DNA of 58,106 nt from Bigelowiella natans CCMP2755 (Eukaryota; Cercozoa; Chlorarachniophyceae). Shown in pieces: positions 38,757 through 50,587 of the stretch. Both the position numbers and the translations under genes were made by a program. The notes under the pieces are model-generated. The model was given only the letters and a program-made list of their open reading frames with translations. It did not search any database and had not been told where the DNA came from. Position 1 is the stretch's first letter, and every line of letters begins with the position of its first letter. The stretch lies in the NCBI GenBank assembly GCA_000320545.1, contig ADNK01000620.1, positions 1 through 58,106 on the forward strand. Direction: 5' to 3'.

Positions 38757-39407
38757 ACGTTTATGCGCCAACGTACCTGGTACCCTATCGATGATGATAA
38801 TCTCTTCTTCTTCTTCTTCTTCTTCTTCTTCTTCTTCATCTTTGTTCACCTCCTCCTCCTCCATCTTGCGTTACATACCTACTAAGATCGCAAAATTATC
38901 CATCAATTGCTTTGTGACGACGAAGATTTCATACGCCAACATGATCGGGGATATATGTGATGGAACCCCGGTATGATGACGACGATGATGATAATGATGA
39001 TAATGATGACAATTTGAGCCATAGAGCAGCATCCTCCTTCTCCTCCGACTTATCATCATCATCATCACCACCACCACCACCACTATTTTCAATCTTATGA
39101 GAGACTCGGATGATGATACAACAACAACAACAACAACAACAACATCAGGGTGCGGACAAGTTTGCAGTGTTGAAGGCTGTAGGAGGGGACTCTAGAATCG
39201 GCATTAAGTACCTCAAACCTGGGTATGGATATGGAGGACCGTGCTTTCCAAGAGATAACATTGCACTAGGAGGTCACGCTCAAGACATTGGTATTGATGC
39301 CAAGATCTCTCATGCAACCGATGAATACAACAACTACCACACTGGACTTCAAGTCAAGAACTTGCTAGAATGTGGAAAGAAGGTAGGAGGAGTCGTAAAT
39401 AATAGTG

Positions 39408-39439
<32 letters not shown>

Positions 39440-39813
39440 GATGGCAGTGAGGAGGAAGAAGAAGAACAAGAAGAAGACAACTACACTACTGATTGTATAT
39501 CGCATGCTTACACACAAACAATATCCAAACATTTTGCAAAGAGTTCAGAGCAGCAATGCCGTTGTAGTCGTCGTCATCATGATTCATTATCACATATTTT
39601 TGCATGCTGTATTTGCTTTCCATCTATTTCCTAATACCAGAAGTATTGCTACTCCTACTACTACTACTACTAAACTACCTTGTTATTTGAATGCATAACG
39701 ACTACTGATTAACTGACTGGGTGATATGTAAGGAATTCGTGTTCACTGACGTTGGCTATAAAGAACGTTGCCCTGTACGTGCAAATGACCGAACATACAA
39801 CAAACCAAACACA

Positions 39814-39850
<37 letters not shown>

Positions 39851-40451
39851 AGTATTAGCAGGTGTTTTTTTCCTTGTCTCTTATGTGAGATGGTAGTAGC
39901 GAGAAGACCCCTGCTTACAATAATCCCCTCCCTCTGAATTCATTAGGTACCTATCATAGAGAACTCGCAGAAGCTGGAGATTGCGGTGCAGCTTGCTAAA
40001 GCTGGTCGTAAGGTGGTGTAATAGGAGTAGTAGTAGTAGTAGTAGTATAGTAGTAGTAGTTGTTGTTGTAGTAGTGGTAGTAGTAGTAGTAAGGTTGTGA
40101 TGGAAGTGCTGCAGGTAGCGTGGTATTATTATGTATCGTACAGCAGCAACAACACCACGTGATTTATATATTGTTATTCTTTTTAAATTCCTATTGTTCA
40201 GGTCACCATATCAGATCATCCTTCGATAATGCAGAAGGTAGTCGCTAGTTGTTATTCAAGAAGTTGAAATATAGTATTAGTGGTTGTAGCAATGCAATAA
40301 TATCATTGAAAATAAATGTTACATTTGAATCAACGATTGCGTTGGTTCTTCTACGTGTAGTATACTAAGGTAGCATTGTCTCTATGAACAGGTGAAAGAG
40401 GCGTACGGGTCTTTATTCGAATATGATGAGATGGAGAAAGTAGTTCTTTAA
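35867..40451 (+). CDS. UDP-glucose/GDP-mannose dehydrogenase family protein
   Basis: Fifteen exons (35867-35969, 36182-36315, 36591-36710, 36983-37060, 37226-37282, 37576-37645, 37872-37923, 38113-38140, 38322-38387, 38887-38970, 39149-39382, 39733-39774, 39947-40012, 40202-40237, 40392-40451) give 409 aa, shorter than animal or plant UGD. The family makes nucleotide-sugar uronic acids by two NAD+-dependent oxidations. Visible are the Rossmann motif VTVIGVGRLGLCWALNLERV, LKSPEPRVSELL, HIIIGCTVMP, YNPEFIAQGDIIKG, SAEIAKLSINCFVTTKISYANMIGD, the catalytic-Cys motif GYGYGGPCFPRDN (Cys about 296), and the C-terminal NAD/sugar domain VFTDVGYKERCPVPIIENSQ. The substrate cannot be read from sequence; UDP-glucose is the common choice. 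One coding exon is only 28 nt, and most introns are built of microsatellites. Confidence 0.93.
37258..38010. repeat. microsatellites in sugar dehydrogenase introns
   Basis: (GTTGTG)n at about 37289-37340, a CTC run at 37521-37543, (GA)n at 37748-37771 directly followed by about 20 G residues (37772-37791), then AGT and GAT runs at 37926-37999. Confidence 0.93.
38160..38870. repeat. stacked GAA, CTG, ATGT, (TA)n and (GT)n arrays
   Basis: GAA run 38156-38180, CTG runs 38252-38298, (GTAT)n 38391-38414, (TA)n 38513-38555, (GT)n 38578-38611, (TA)n 38689-38726 continuing directly into (GT)n to about 38750, and (CTT)n 38803-38836. They occupy the introns around the 66-nt exon 38322-38387. Confidence 0.95.
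39806..39850. repeat. (CA)n microsatellite
   Basis: CA dinucleotide run in the intron between the 39733-39774 and 39947-40012 exons. A (GTA)n tract at about 40027-40090 lies in the next intron. Confidence 0.95.
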
Positions 40452-41492
40452 TGTATTAAACTTAGAGAAGTAGAAATGTAGAATTGCGTGCCTGCGAGTG
40501 TGTGTGTGACCAAGATGCGGACCGAGAAATCATGCGCGATTTGATTTAATCTATCAATTGTTGTTCGCATGTTGCTGAACGTCTTGCAGTGCTACTGACC
40601 ATGCAATGTGTATGTAAGCTTAGCACAGAATCAACCTGAGAATCAATCTGAGATCGCGTCTTCATAGCATTGTATTGTTCCATAGCATCGAAGGCACTAA
40701 GGGGAGCAGAACACTTATCGCATGCTTCATGTGACTAACGGACACTCTCTAGCTAGCTAGGCTAGTAGGCCCAAGTCGCTCAGATTACATAGCATATATG
40801 CGCGTACATAGACAATGTAGTATGATGGTAGCTTGGCGCCGCGAGAATAATGATTATGCTTGCAGCTATTAACATGACCCCACACGCGCACTACGTACGC
40901 TATTGTCATCACATTGTATCTATGGCAAGCGAGCGCCAATTAATCTCGATCGTATACTCACATCCTAGCCATGCATGTCTGTGTGCAATGCGCGCTAGCT
41001 GGCTATACGCTACACGCTAGCACGCAAGCCTAGCAGAAGTGCATCAATACTAGAATGACTGCTCGCTGCGGCTGCATCATCATGCATGCATGTGCTTACG
41101 AGTGTGCATATGTAAGTGTAAATCATGCGCTTCAATAGAGCCTACAGGGTTATATTCTACTTCTATGTAAAGTTAAAGTTGTGACTTACCGCAACGTCGT
41201 CGTAGCAAAGCCCATAGTCCATCATTAGCGCACATACAGCAAAGTAGTCATGCTAGCATGCCTGCTGCTAGATGCTCAACCATTATTCCAACGTCGTGTA
41301 TCAAGCGCTTAAATTGTACATCATTCAGCAAACAGCACGACGAGCAGAGCAAACAAGCAAACATCCCCTGGCTTCTAATTAACTAATTAGTCGGCAACAA
41401 ACAGAGCTCGTGTTTGAACAAGGTCTGAATGATGGATCTTCATCAAAACTTGTTACGCTCTTTAAGGTCGAATTGACGTCCTAATTAATTGG

Positions 41493-41531
<39 letters not shown>

Positions 41532-41606
41532 CATCCACGAATGATAAATTACAGACTGAGTTGTCACTTTTGAAACAACATCAATACTACATAAACAATT
41601 AGTATA
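40452..41606. repeat. 3'-flank TGCA-rich island D between convergent dehydrogenase and sulfatase genes
   Basis: No coding exon is supportable. The core (about 40540-41300) is rich in GCTAGC, GCATGC, TAGCTAG and CATGCATG words. A (GT)n tract lies at about 41494-41524. The 3' UTRs of both genes probably lie in the outer parts. Confidence 0.55.
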
Positions 41607-42125
41607 TTATATGATTATGATCAATCTATCTGTGCGACATTGTTTATCGATCGATAGACTGCACACCTGCCAAAAGGCTTGGAAAGCACGCATAATCTCA
41701 TCCATTATCTGAGGCCCGGGATCAATCGGTTGACCTGAATATATATTGTGATAGATCATTTCAATACCACCAATCATAGCAGCAGCAGCAGCAGCGCTGT
41801 AAAATTTTTTTGTTCTTGTTCTTGTTGTTGTTCTTCTTTGCTCTTCTTGATTACTCTCTGCGGGGTCTTGGTCGAGGTCAAAGACAAGAGGAGGATTATG
41901 CACCATTGAATCTCCTACAGGTAGGTGGGTTCCATTCGGTAGCCTTGAGATCATGATGCGTTGTAGTTAAGTAGTAGTAAGAAAGACAACACCACCACCA
42001 CCACCACCAACACCAACAACAACAGCAGACGACGACGACGGGGGGTTATATATGAATTAGAGAATGTTTATTTATGTATGGAATGAATAAACAAAGAAGA
42101 AATACAGTGGCAGTCATCGGTCCAT

Positions 42126-42204
<79 letters not shown>

Positions 42205-42739
42205 TATTTCTCATATCATCATCAACATCATGGTTATACCGGCAAGGTTGTTGTCCATACGTACGAAAATGCGCCTTATAGCTGAATGTTTATCACACAC
42301 ACACACACCGACAGAAGAAGAGAATAAGACACATCATCATCATCATCATCATCATCATCATTATCGTCATCAGCATCATCGTGTTAGGTGCGGGTAAGGA
42401 AGCAAGAGATGATGGTGTATAGCTGCTGCTATATGCATTCATCATACTTTCGATATCTCATGGCAGTGATTTCAGTGCTGCTCGCTGGGTGAAAGAGCGT
42501 CTCATGAGCCTGATGATGATAAAATGACGCAATGATGCAATGATGCAATGATGCAATGATGATGATGATGGTGGTGGTGGTGGTGATATTGATGATGATG
42601 ACGGCAATGATGACATTATTCATGTCGTCGTCTTATAGGAGCAACCCTGTTTCTGCTACTTCCGATTATCATCAAATAATCATCATCACCACCATATCAC
42701 TAGATATACTTCTATATACTACTATATGATGCAAGATAC

Positions 42740-42772
<33 letters not shown>

Positions 42773-43703
42773 ATATCTAAGGTAACCTTATCTGTCTTTC
42801 CAAAGAGAAGTGGTGAAATGTCCATGCCATCGTAAGAACGGTCGGGTTTGAGTTGTTTGCCCTATGGAGAGAGAGAGAGGAGAGAGGGAGAGAGAGAAGC
42901 AGCACAAATGAAATATGACTTAAATCATAAGGTTTTGCTAGTATTATTTGCCGAAGAAGTTGAATTGAATTGAGGATATAAGTCGTAGTCATTTAGACTA
43001 CCTACTACTAGTACTGCTAGTACCGAAAGAGATACGATGGTTGGTAGTAGATCGAGAGAGGAGACCAGAGCATTGGATACACGATCACCTCTTATCACAC
43101 CATCCCATACAGCCAATCCCATTACACGATGACCTATTCAAGATTAGGATCATGATGAGAAAAGGAGGAGAAGGAGGACAACAGACCAAAGATGCTCAAC
43201 AATTGAATCACTAATAATGAATGATTCTGGTGTAGTCCTCGAATGTCAATAACTACTTCTCCAAAGAGAGGAGAGTGGGAAAGAATCTAAAGAGATAGCG
43301 CTTTTCGTTGTCCCAAGTTGTTATGTAAGGTAATAGCAGTAGTAGTGGTTCTTACTTCTATGCACTACCTCCTTCCCAGTTTGTATCTTTGGCAGTCCCT
43401 CCTCCACCCCCCCCCCCTCTGCTTTTCGATCGCGTTTGCCAAGATCCCAAGTATGGACCTACTGATCCTGTAGATAGACAGGTATATGTATGTGCTCATC
43501 CATGCAAACAAACAATTGTTACATCAGATTTCATTTTTTCAGCAACAGCAAATACTACCAAGAACGATGATGATGATGATGATGATGATGATGATAATGA
43601 TGATGATAATGATGGCAGTGAATATGTAATCATCCTCCTCCTCCTCCTCCTCCTCCTCCTCCTCCTCCTCCTTCTCCACCCTTTCCTCTCATGATCCATT
43701 TCC

Positions 43704-43737
<34 letters not shown>

Positions 43738-44019
43738 TAACTACTAGCAGTACTACTATTACCGATGTCGTCGCAATCTACAGAGCCGACATTTGCCGGT
43801 CCATTATCACTTGTGATAAAAACCAGTGTATCCTTCGCAAGCCCATGCTCCTCCAAACTAGAATATATTTCTCCAATAGCCGCATCAGCCTTTAAGATTG
43901 TTAGTATTGTCATTATTAATATCGATGATCGTCCATTTCGAGCAGCAGAATAACCAAGGAGACAACAGCAAACACATGTTAGTAGGTTATTCGTCAGCAA
44001 TGATGTTGTTGTATTCCGG

Positions 44020-44053
<34 letters not shown>

Positions 44054-44191
44054 TTATCTTGACGTGCAGCACAGCAGGTCCTACTGGTACTACTACAACT
44101 ACTACTACAACTAGCTACTACCTCTGCGAGGGTATTGCCGTATCTCTTTTTAAATCCAGGTCTAGAACTAATGATGATGATGAGTAATGTA

Positions 44192-44224
<33 letters not shown>

Positions 44225-44845
44225 ATAGAAGTAGTAGTGTAGTAGTGCTATGTGTTTGAGTGCATATATATAAATATAATATAACAGACACAAAATCTGG
44301 TTGCGATATCCTCATCATCTTGATCTTCTCGTTGTTGTTGTTGTTGTTGTTGTTGTATATACCTTGAGTTACTGAATTTGGGATCATAGAACAGCGGAGT
44401 GTGAGGGTGAGCGAATGCGACATATAGGAAGAATGGCTTACTGCTGGCGTCTGAAAAAGATGGTGGTGGTGGTAATGGTAGTGGTGATGCTAGTGGTAGT
44501 GGTGATGATAATGATAGCACGTCAAAATGATGATGATGATGATGATGATGATGAAAGATGATAATGATTAAACAAAATGAAAGAAAGCCTTCTCCTTCTC
44601 CTTCTTTTTCTTCTTTTTCTGTTTCTTGTTCTTCTTGTTGTTGTTTTCCTAAAACCTTCCCTTTCCTCACCTCCTCCCTCCTCTTCTCCCCCTTGAGGTA
44701 GTACTTACTACAAGCAGATTACAACTACTACTACGACTACTACTACTACTACTGCTACTACTGCTACTACTACTGCATTAAAGAGATACTAGAAGAGGAA
44801 TAGATACCGCTCTACTAAGCTATTCACCATCTCACCACCACCACC

Positions 44846-44877
<32 letters not shown>

Positions 44878-45056
44878 TCAATTTCATTCTCTGATGCATG
44901 GAACTTATCCAACACCTTTGGCTCTTCGCTGAAACACTCCTTTGGCATGGTCTATATACTTTCTGGTAAGATTGAAAGGAAGAAAAGGCTGCATAGAAAT
45001 AGTGCTGGAACACGATTCCAAACCCTCGCAGTTGGCTCCTGATTTGTTAATACGTC

Positions 45057-45099
<43 letters not shown>

Positions 45100-46618
45100 A
45101 TGGGGTTAGAGTATGTGATGATGATGATGATGATGATGATGATGACGACGACAGTGACATAGTACTACTAGTAGTAAGTAGTGGCTGATATTCTCACAGT
45201 TCCTACCTACCTACCTACCTACCTACCTACCTTTGGTGTCGTACAGAGGTATAGCTGTCATGGGGCTCTTAACATCATCATTATCGTTGGAATGATAATA
45301 ATAAGAAGCAGCAGCATCAGCATCTTTAGGACAGAAAGCTGGACATGCAGGTTGGGATATCGAGCGATTATATGTCTTTTTGCACCTAATAATGACACAG
45401 TACACAGTATTTAGGTAGTACAGTATCATCACTCATAATCATTGTTTCTATTTTTTAGTAGTAGTAGTAGTAGGGATTATTGAGGTAGCAGCAGCATACT
45501 GACCGATCCACAGTCCAATTATTACTACATCCTATAGGCCTCACCATGATGATGATGATGATGATGATGATGATCATTCTGGTGTTCAAATTACCCCTGA
45601 GGCGTGGAGTCTAAGCAACCCATGTCACCACTGTAGGGAAGGCCTGATAATTAAAGCATAACAGTAGGAAAACACCCATGTTACCGCTATAGGAAAGACC
45701 TAAGGACTAAAGCATAAGCGTGAAGCCAAATCGTCATTACGTTATAATAATAACTAACTAAATCGACGACCAACGAATGTATTGAATCCACGATATGTTG
45801 GATGATATGGTGCATTATGCCCAAGGTGCCATTTGCCTAACAAACACACGATGGAAACTGTAAACGGAAGTGCGACATCTAGTTGATTAGCCCTCACCGA
45901 TGAGATGAGAATCGTAAGCGTCCTCCAGGTACTGTGGAATTATCATTTCTTCTCTCGCCATGCCATATTTCGAGAATGGAGAAAAATTGGATCCGACACC
46001 AGTCCTGGGGGCCAGCCTAAAGAAGAAGACAATATTGGAAGCTGCATACAATATATATATGGGACTGGAAATAATAATTTTAAAAAAATCAACCTTCCCG
46101 TAAGCAATGCCGCACGACTGGGGGTGCAGACACTGAATCCGACATGAAAGTCCTAAAGGATGATGATGGCAATGAAAACCCAAATAAGTACAACTCAACA
46201 AACCAAACCGTATAACATATTATTTAGTATTCTAAGATTACTACACAATAAAGTTGCCTGACCGTGAAACGAATGCCTCTTTTTGCAAGCTTATCAATGT
46301 GAGGTGTTTCTCTTGTCGAGTTCCTACACCAATGCTTTCACTTCATTTTCCGATGCAAATATTACTGTTGCGGTTTAATTTAAAAATTCTAAACCCAATA
46401 CTGATCCCCCCCTCCTGCCCCTCTGGAGCAAAAGACAAATCATACCAGTTTGCCCCAACGTCGCCCCACCCATGATCGTCGAGCATTAGAATCACGAAGT
46501 TAGGTGGTTTTTCATGTGAAGATGAAGACTCTTTCGGCATTGATTTGCATGGAATGAACGTTAAAAGCAATATCAAAGAGAGTGGTAGCGATATCCCTCG
46601 TCGCTTCTTCTTCGACAT
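41607..46618 (-). CDS. arylsulfatase (FGly-type sulfatase), secretory
   Basis: Sixteen exons (46446-46618, 46263-46323, 46094-46152, 45898-46016, 45771-45836, 45231-45338, 44916-45038, 44363-44450, 44122-44167, 43763-43889, 43369-43467, 43024-43133, 42787-42861, 42448-42509, 42240-42281, 41607-41943) give 564 aa. A signal peptide (MSKKKRR, then a hydrophobic SLPLSLILLLTF core) precedes PPNFVILMLDDHGWGDVG (metal Asp pair). The CTPSRAALLTGR motif (Cys about 87) is the site converted to formylglycine. Further hallmarks are GKWHLGH, KPFFLYVAFAHPHTPLF, TLVFITSDNGP, TNWEGGHRVMGLAVW, LLPTIV and PPLVFDLDQDPAE. It should hydrolyse sulfate esters in the secretory pathway, lysosome or outside the cell; the substrate is unknown. 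Exon 43369-43467 contains 11 consecutive G residues that must be counted exactly to keep frame. The last exon may continue past a GTGTGC donor near 41670. Confidence 0.92.
42126..42204. repeat. (CA)n/(GA)n compound microsatellite in sulfatase intron
   Basis: CA run at about 42126-42163 followed directly by a GA run at about 42170-42202, between the last two sulfatase exons. CAT runs follow at about 42334-42362, and CAT/GAT arrays recur at 42738-42772. Confidence 0.95.
43563..43736. repeat. GAT, CTC and ACT trinucleotide arrays
   Basis: GAT run 43567-43600, CTC run 43632-43675 and CTA run 43705-43735 in the intron between sulfatase exons 43763-43889 and 43369-43467. Further arrays in neighbouring introns: CAT 44021-44052, GAT 44194-44224, TTG 44331-44356, GAT 44530-44554. 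Confidence 0.93.
45059..45145. repeat. (TA)n and (GAT)n arrays in sulfatase intron
   Basis: TA dinucleotide run about 45059-45092 and GAT run about 45116-45145. A (CTAC)n run at 45203-45230 borders the 45231 exon end and supplies its GTAGGT donor on the minus strand. Confidence 0.93.
45618..45730. repeat. 56-bp imperfect tandem duplication in sulfatase intron
   Basis: Two copies (starting about 45618 and 45674) share ACCCATGT-ACC, AGG-AA-ACCT/GCCT and TAAAGCATAA words. No coding function is apparent. Confidence 0.6.
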
Positions 46619-47713
46619 CCTGTTTGTTGATTCAAAGTAGAGGGGGGGGTGGTGCTCTATTCCCTGTAGTGCAAAAAGTAGTGAGTGTTGTGAAGATTGT
46701 TGCAGCCTCAATCAGATTATCATCGATCAAATTTCGGTGGATGTTTGAACCATGTAGCTGCTCATCTATATTGAATGATTTCTTGGATTCAATGACTTCC
46801 GAACCATTTTGGACAAAAATTGAATACGAAAATTTCTATATTTATCTGTGGTCGACGTTTAAGTTGGTGAGTTACCGCAATGTGATTGTTGATGCTCTCG
46901 CCACATTGCTGCTAGTCACATTGCTCTATCAATTGTGCTCCATGACAGCCAGTGTGCCATCTCATCCAAATCCTGCTGGTCTTCACCAGTTAGTTCTCAC
47001 TAGAGCTAGTTTGAGGCTGTGCATTTCGTGCATTGCAAGTGTCTTGCTGCACTTTGGGAAGCCCTAGAAGCCGCTCGCAGCCACAAGACGTGCTGCGCAA
47101 TTCCTCTCAACTCTCAGTTCTGGAGTTCTGCGATGCTCGCTTGCAGCCATGCATCCACTCTGCACACTGCTGGTTTTCACACCAGAGAATCCTCGTTGTT
47201 TTCAACTCGATGCGAGGCACTCGATCTGCACACCTGGCACTGCAATTCGCACTTTGCAACAAGTGTCACACAGCACCTTGGAAGTGCCAGAGCGAGTGTG
47301 CAGTCGATCAACAATTTTTCTTCACGTCACATTGGTTCTTGTTTTGCTTGACTCTCTCAGGATGGATGATGCTCTTCGCCGTTCCTCTCGCAAGGCCATG
47401 CGAGGCGGCAGTCACAACTGCATCAATCCCGGTGACGAGTGGGTTTTGAACAAACTGTGCTTTGCGCGTGCGGCCTGGCGCGCTCAATCGTTGCAATTGG
47501 ACATTGGAAGCTTGCATTTGCGTGCCACAAGTTTTGCAAGCTCATGAGGGTGTGTGCACACTAGCTTCATGGACGTGCGAAGTTTCAGCACACGCACGCA
47601 AAAAGCACACACCTGCTAGCCTGGGCGCACACAAACGCGCAAACGTGTACTCAATGACTCTTGATGATCAAAAATTCATGCCATTCGTTGCACATTTGAT
47701 GCAGTTGTGGTTG

Positions 47714-47748
<35 letters not shown>

Positions 47749-48280
47749 CTAGCATGCGTGGCTGCACGCGTGCACGTGGCATTTCACAGGGACTGCATGG
47801 TCCCCATGATTTCGGCACACTCGTTTGCTGCTGTGCCCCTGGCGGCGGCGCGCATCGCACTCGCTCGCACACGTGCTGCGCACATCGCGACATGCATGAA
47901 AAGTGTGAAAGGTGCGGCTAGCTAGACGGTGATGAAATTTGTGATGTCTACTAGACGAGCGCCATCATCTCATTTGGCTAGTTGGGTCTCCATGGATGAT
48001 CACATTGTCCCTCGTTGTCATCGCATGAGAATGAACAACACAAGCGTCTAGGTGTGCACGGTGCGACGATGCACATGTGACACAGCACGCACCATGCATG
48101 TGGCTGCTTCAACACAATGTCCAGACATGCAATGCCATTCCATGTCATTCATCGTGTCATTGTAGTCGACAATTGTTTGTTTTAGTGACAATACGGTGGG
48201 TGTCAATGTCCCAAATGCATCTACTGTGCCCGTGGTTGAAACTGAAGGGTTAGTGAAACGATCAAAATGAATTCGACACA
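46619..48280. repeat. 3'-flank island E of the coiled-coil gene plus sulfatase 5' flank
   Basis: The part next to the sulfatase start (46619 to about 46850) should hold its promoter. About 46850-48270 is GC-richer DNA full of TGCA, GCACAC and GCTAGC words, with a (CA)n tract at 47717-47745. Several overlapping open frames exist in all phases, as expected for stop-poor DNA, with no recognisable domain. The stretch 48021-48060 (ATGAGAATGAACAACACAAG, TCTAGGTGTGC) is a diverged match to 54996-55033 in island F. Confidence 0.55.
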
Positions 48281-49623
48281 TTACAACATTGTGTTTTTCC
48301 TTGAGGCTGGTGCGCTTCGAGTCTGCTTCTGCTTCTGAGCTAGATTTTCAGCTAAGTCGATTGCACGAAGGATGACTTGTATGGTCTCCTCATCCACTCC
48401 AAGCAACCTCAACTTAGCCTCGGAATATTGTTCGAGTTCGTTCATGTTGAGCATGTTCATCGTATCCGCTATCTTCTCTTTCTGTTCCCTAACCTTATCA
48501 GCTTGTTTGTGTCGGAATCTTAATAATTGCTGTTTTGCCTTCTCCTGGTTTCCAACTCGTCGCCTATCTGCTTGGAGTTTGTCCTTCAGGAGCTGTTTCT
48601 CATATTCCCGAGCCCTTCGTTGCCTTTCCAGCTCAAAGGCACGCTGCTCCCTTTGTAACTCAAGCATAATCTTCCTCTTTTCCAATTCGTCCTGCTTTCG
48701 CTTTTTCGCCATGAGGCTGCGTCGTTCCATTTCCCTCCTGTTCTCCTCAATTATCCGTATTTTGTCATTAAGTAACTTTCGATTGCCAAGTAAGGCTGCT
48801 TTCCTTTTCTGATCCTTTTCTTGTTTCTCGGCCTTACGATTGTTGCTTTGTTGCAAATGTAACCTTCGAAGCTTTGCCTCAACTTTCTGCAACTTTTCGT
48901 TCACACGCGCCTCTGCCTCTAGCATCAATCGCTCGTCTCTCTCTCTGTTTACTTTAACAATATATTCATTTATTCGATCCTGCAAGTCTACTGGATGGGT
49001 CCTTTTCTGAATCAATGCGTCGACGTACGTCTTAAAGCCCTCCCCATATTTTTTCTTGAGCTTGTTCAATCTCCTATTGTGCTGGCTATTGATGCGCTTC
49101 TTTCGCGCGCTTTGAGACTTTTGCAGGCTACTTTTTTTCCTTTGGATGAGTTTCTGTCCTTCTTCAATTCTCATTGTTTGCAAAGCTTTTATCGAGCACT
49201 TGATCTTGGATTCTTTCTCTTTCTCTCTCATTGATTTCAATTTGAGTCGCTTTTCCTTCTCTCGTTCTTTTCGTTTGACTTGAATTTCCACTTCTCTCTC
49301 ACGTTGAAGAATTTTTTCCCTCCGTATAGCCATGGACATCTCCTTTGCTTCCTGGGCTTTCTGAATTTTCATCTTAGCTTGCTCAAACTTTTCGGATGCC
49401 GAGTTCGCTTTCCTCCTCTTCAACTCAAGGAATTTCCGAACTTTCTCTTCTCTCACCCGCGCAGCTTCCTCGATTCTATCTCGCTTCTCCTGCATGATCC
49501 TAGATAGGTGCGTCTTCGCTATATGCTGGCGTTTTTCCAGTTTCTTTCTTTTCTAAGGGAAACACGGATTTGGAATCAACTTAAGCAAGATCTCACCTTG
49601 GCAATCTGAGCGCTATAGATTTA

Positions 49624-49665
<42 letters not shown>

Positions 49666-49701
49666 CATGTATGTATATTTACTCAACCTTACTCAAATAT
49701 G

Positions 49702-49755
<54 letters not shown>

Positions 49756-50587
49756 ACTTTGACAGTCCGACTACCAACCTTGGTAGCTATTTCCTTGCGT
49801 GTGCGCTCTAATTGTTGTCGTTGCTCCTTCTCCCGATTTTCTGTCTCTCTAAGTTTGGCCCTGCGTTTCTGTAACTCTTGTTGGCGCTGAGCCTCCGCTT
49901 GCCTCTTCCTTCTTTCGCTCTCACGCTGATTCTCGGCTAAACGCTCTGCTGCTTCCTCGATCTTCCTTCTCTCCATTCGCTCCTTCTCCTTGTCTTCTCT
50001 CTCCCTCTCTTTCAGAAATGCCAGTGCTTGCTGGCGTTCTAACTCTCGCTGTTCCATTTCTGCCTTCATTCTATATATCAAACAGTTAAATGACCTCGTT
50101 ATTACCATGTAGCAGAGAAACTATATTACCTTCTCTTCATTTGCCTTTCTTTCTCAAGAGCTGCCTGGCGCTTCTTCTCAGCGTTTTGCTTGCGCTCATA
50201 TTCCTTTTGCCTACGGTCTGCTTCAACCTGCCTCTCAACAGCTGCCCTCTTTCTCGCTGCAAGAATTTCAACTGCGAGTAAATTTTCAATATCTTTTTCG
50301 GCTTTTTCCTTCCGCTTGAGGACAATTTTCTTCTCTTCCTCCAGGACCTCACTGGCGGACGCTTCTGTCGTATGCTTCCCCAAGGAGTTTGACGTAGCAG
50401 CACAGCGAGCCACTTCCTGGAGCAACATCTTTCGGCGATTCTCATAGAGTTCGTACGCATAATTTTGGATAGTTTTACTTCTTCCAGGCTGAGCAAAAGA
50501 AGAGAGTGGTTTCTCTTCGAGATCCTCAGGCTCAATTCCAAGCTTTCTTGCAGCACTGCTGCTCCTTTTGAGACAATCACGAATCAT
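48281..50587 (-). CDS. highly charged coiled-coil protein
   Basis: Three exons (50130-50587, 49779-50070, 48281-49552) give 673 aa. After a short N-terminal region ([20 protein letters not shown], then [19 protein letters not shown]) almost the whole chain is Glu/Lys/Arg/Gln-rich heptad-like helix (for example [46 protein letters not shown]). A small non-coiled segment [18 protein letters not shown]-like region closes the protein, ending RKNTML. I do not recognise a named family. Long charged helices of this kind are common in cilia, basal bodies and cytoskeletal linkers, so a ciliary role beside dynein is a guess only. ATG 50587 is the first in the open frame, and an additional 5' exon cannot be excluded. 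Introns carry long (TA)n tracts. Confidence 0.8.
49626..49752. repeat. two (TA)n tracts in coiled-coil gene intron
   Basis: TA runs at about 49628-49658 and 49706-49750 within the 49553-49778 intron, separated by about 45 bp containing the doubled word CTCAA. Confidence 0.95.

Noticed and set aside
42730-42775. Short regular repeats that could be mistaken for a CRISPR array
   Set aside because: They are simple trinucleotide microsatellites without unique spacers, in eukaryotic introns.
46343-46445. Extension of sulfatase exon 1 into a further open frame after GDVGANW
   Set aside because: A GTATGA donor at 46445 in the required phase joins NW to the conserved STRETPHIDKL exon. The extension does not match sulfatases.
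46582-47547. Overlapping plus-strand open frames of 110-161 codons
   Set aside because: They overlap in several phases, have no recognisable domain or coherent exon structure, and lie in a stop-poor TGCA-rich island.
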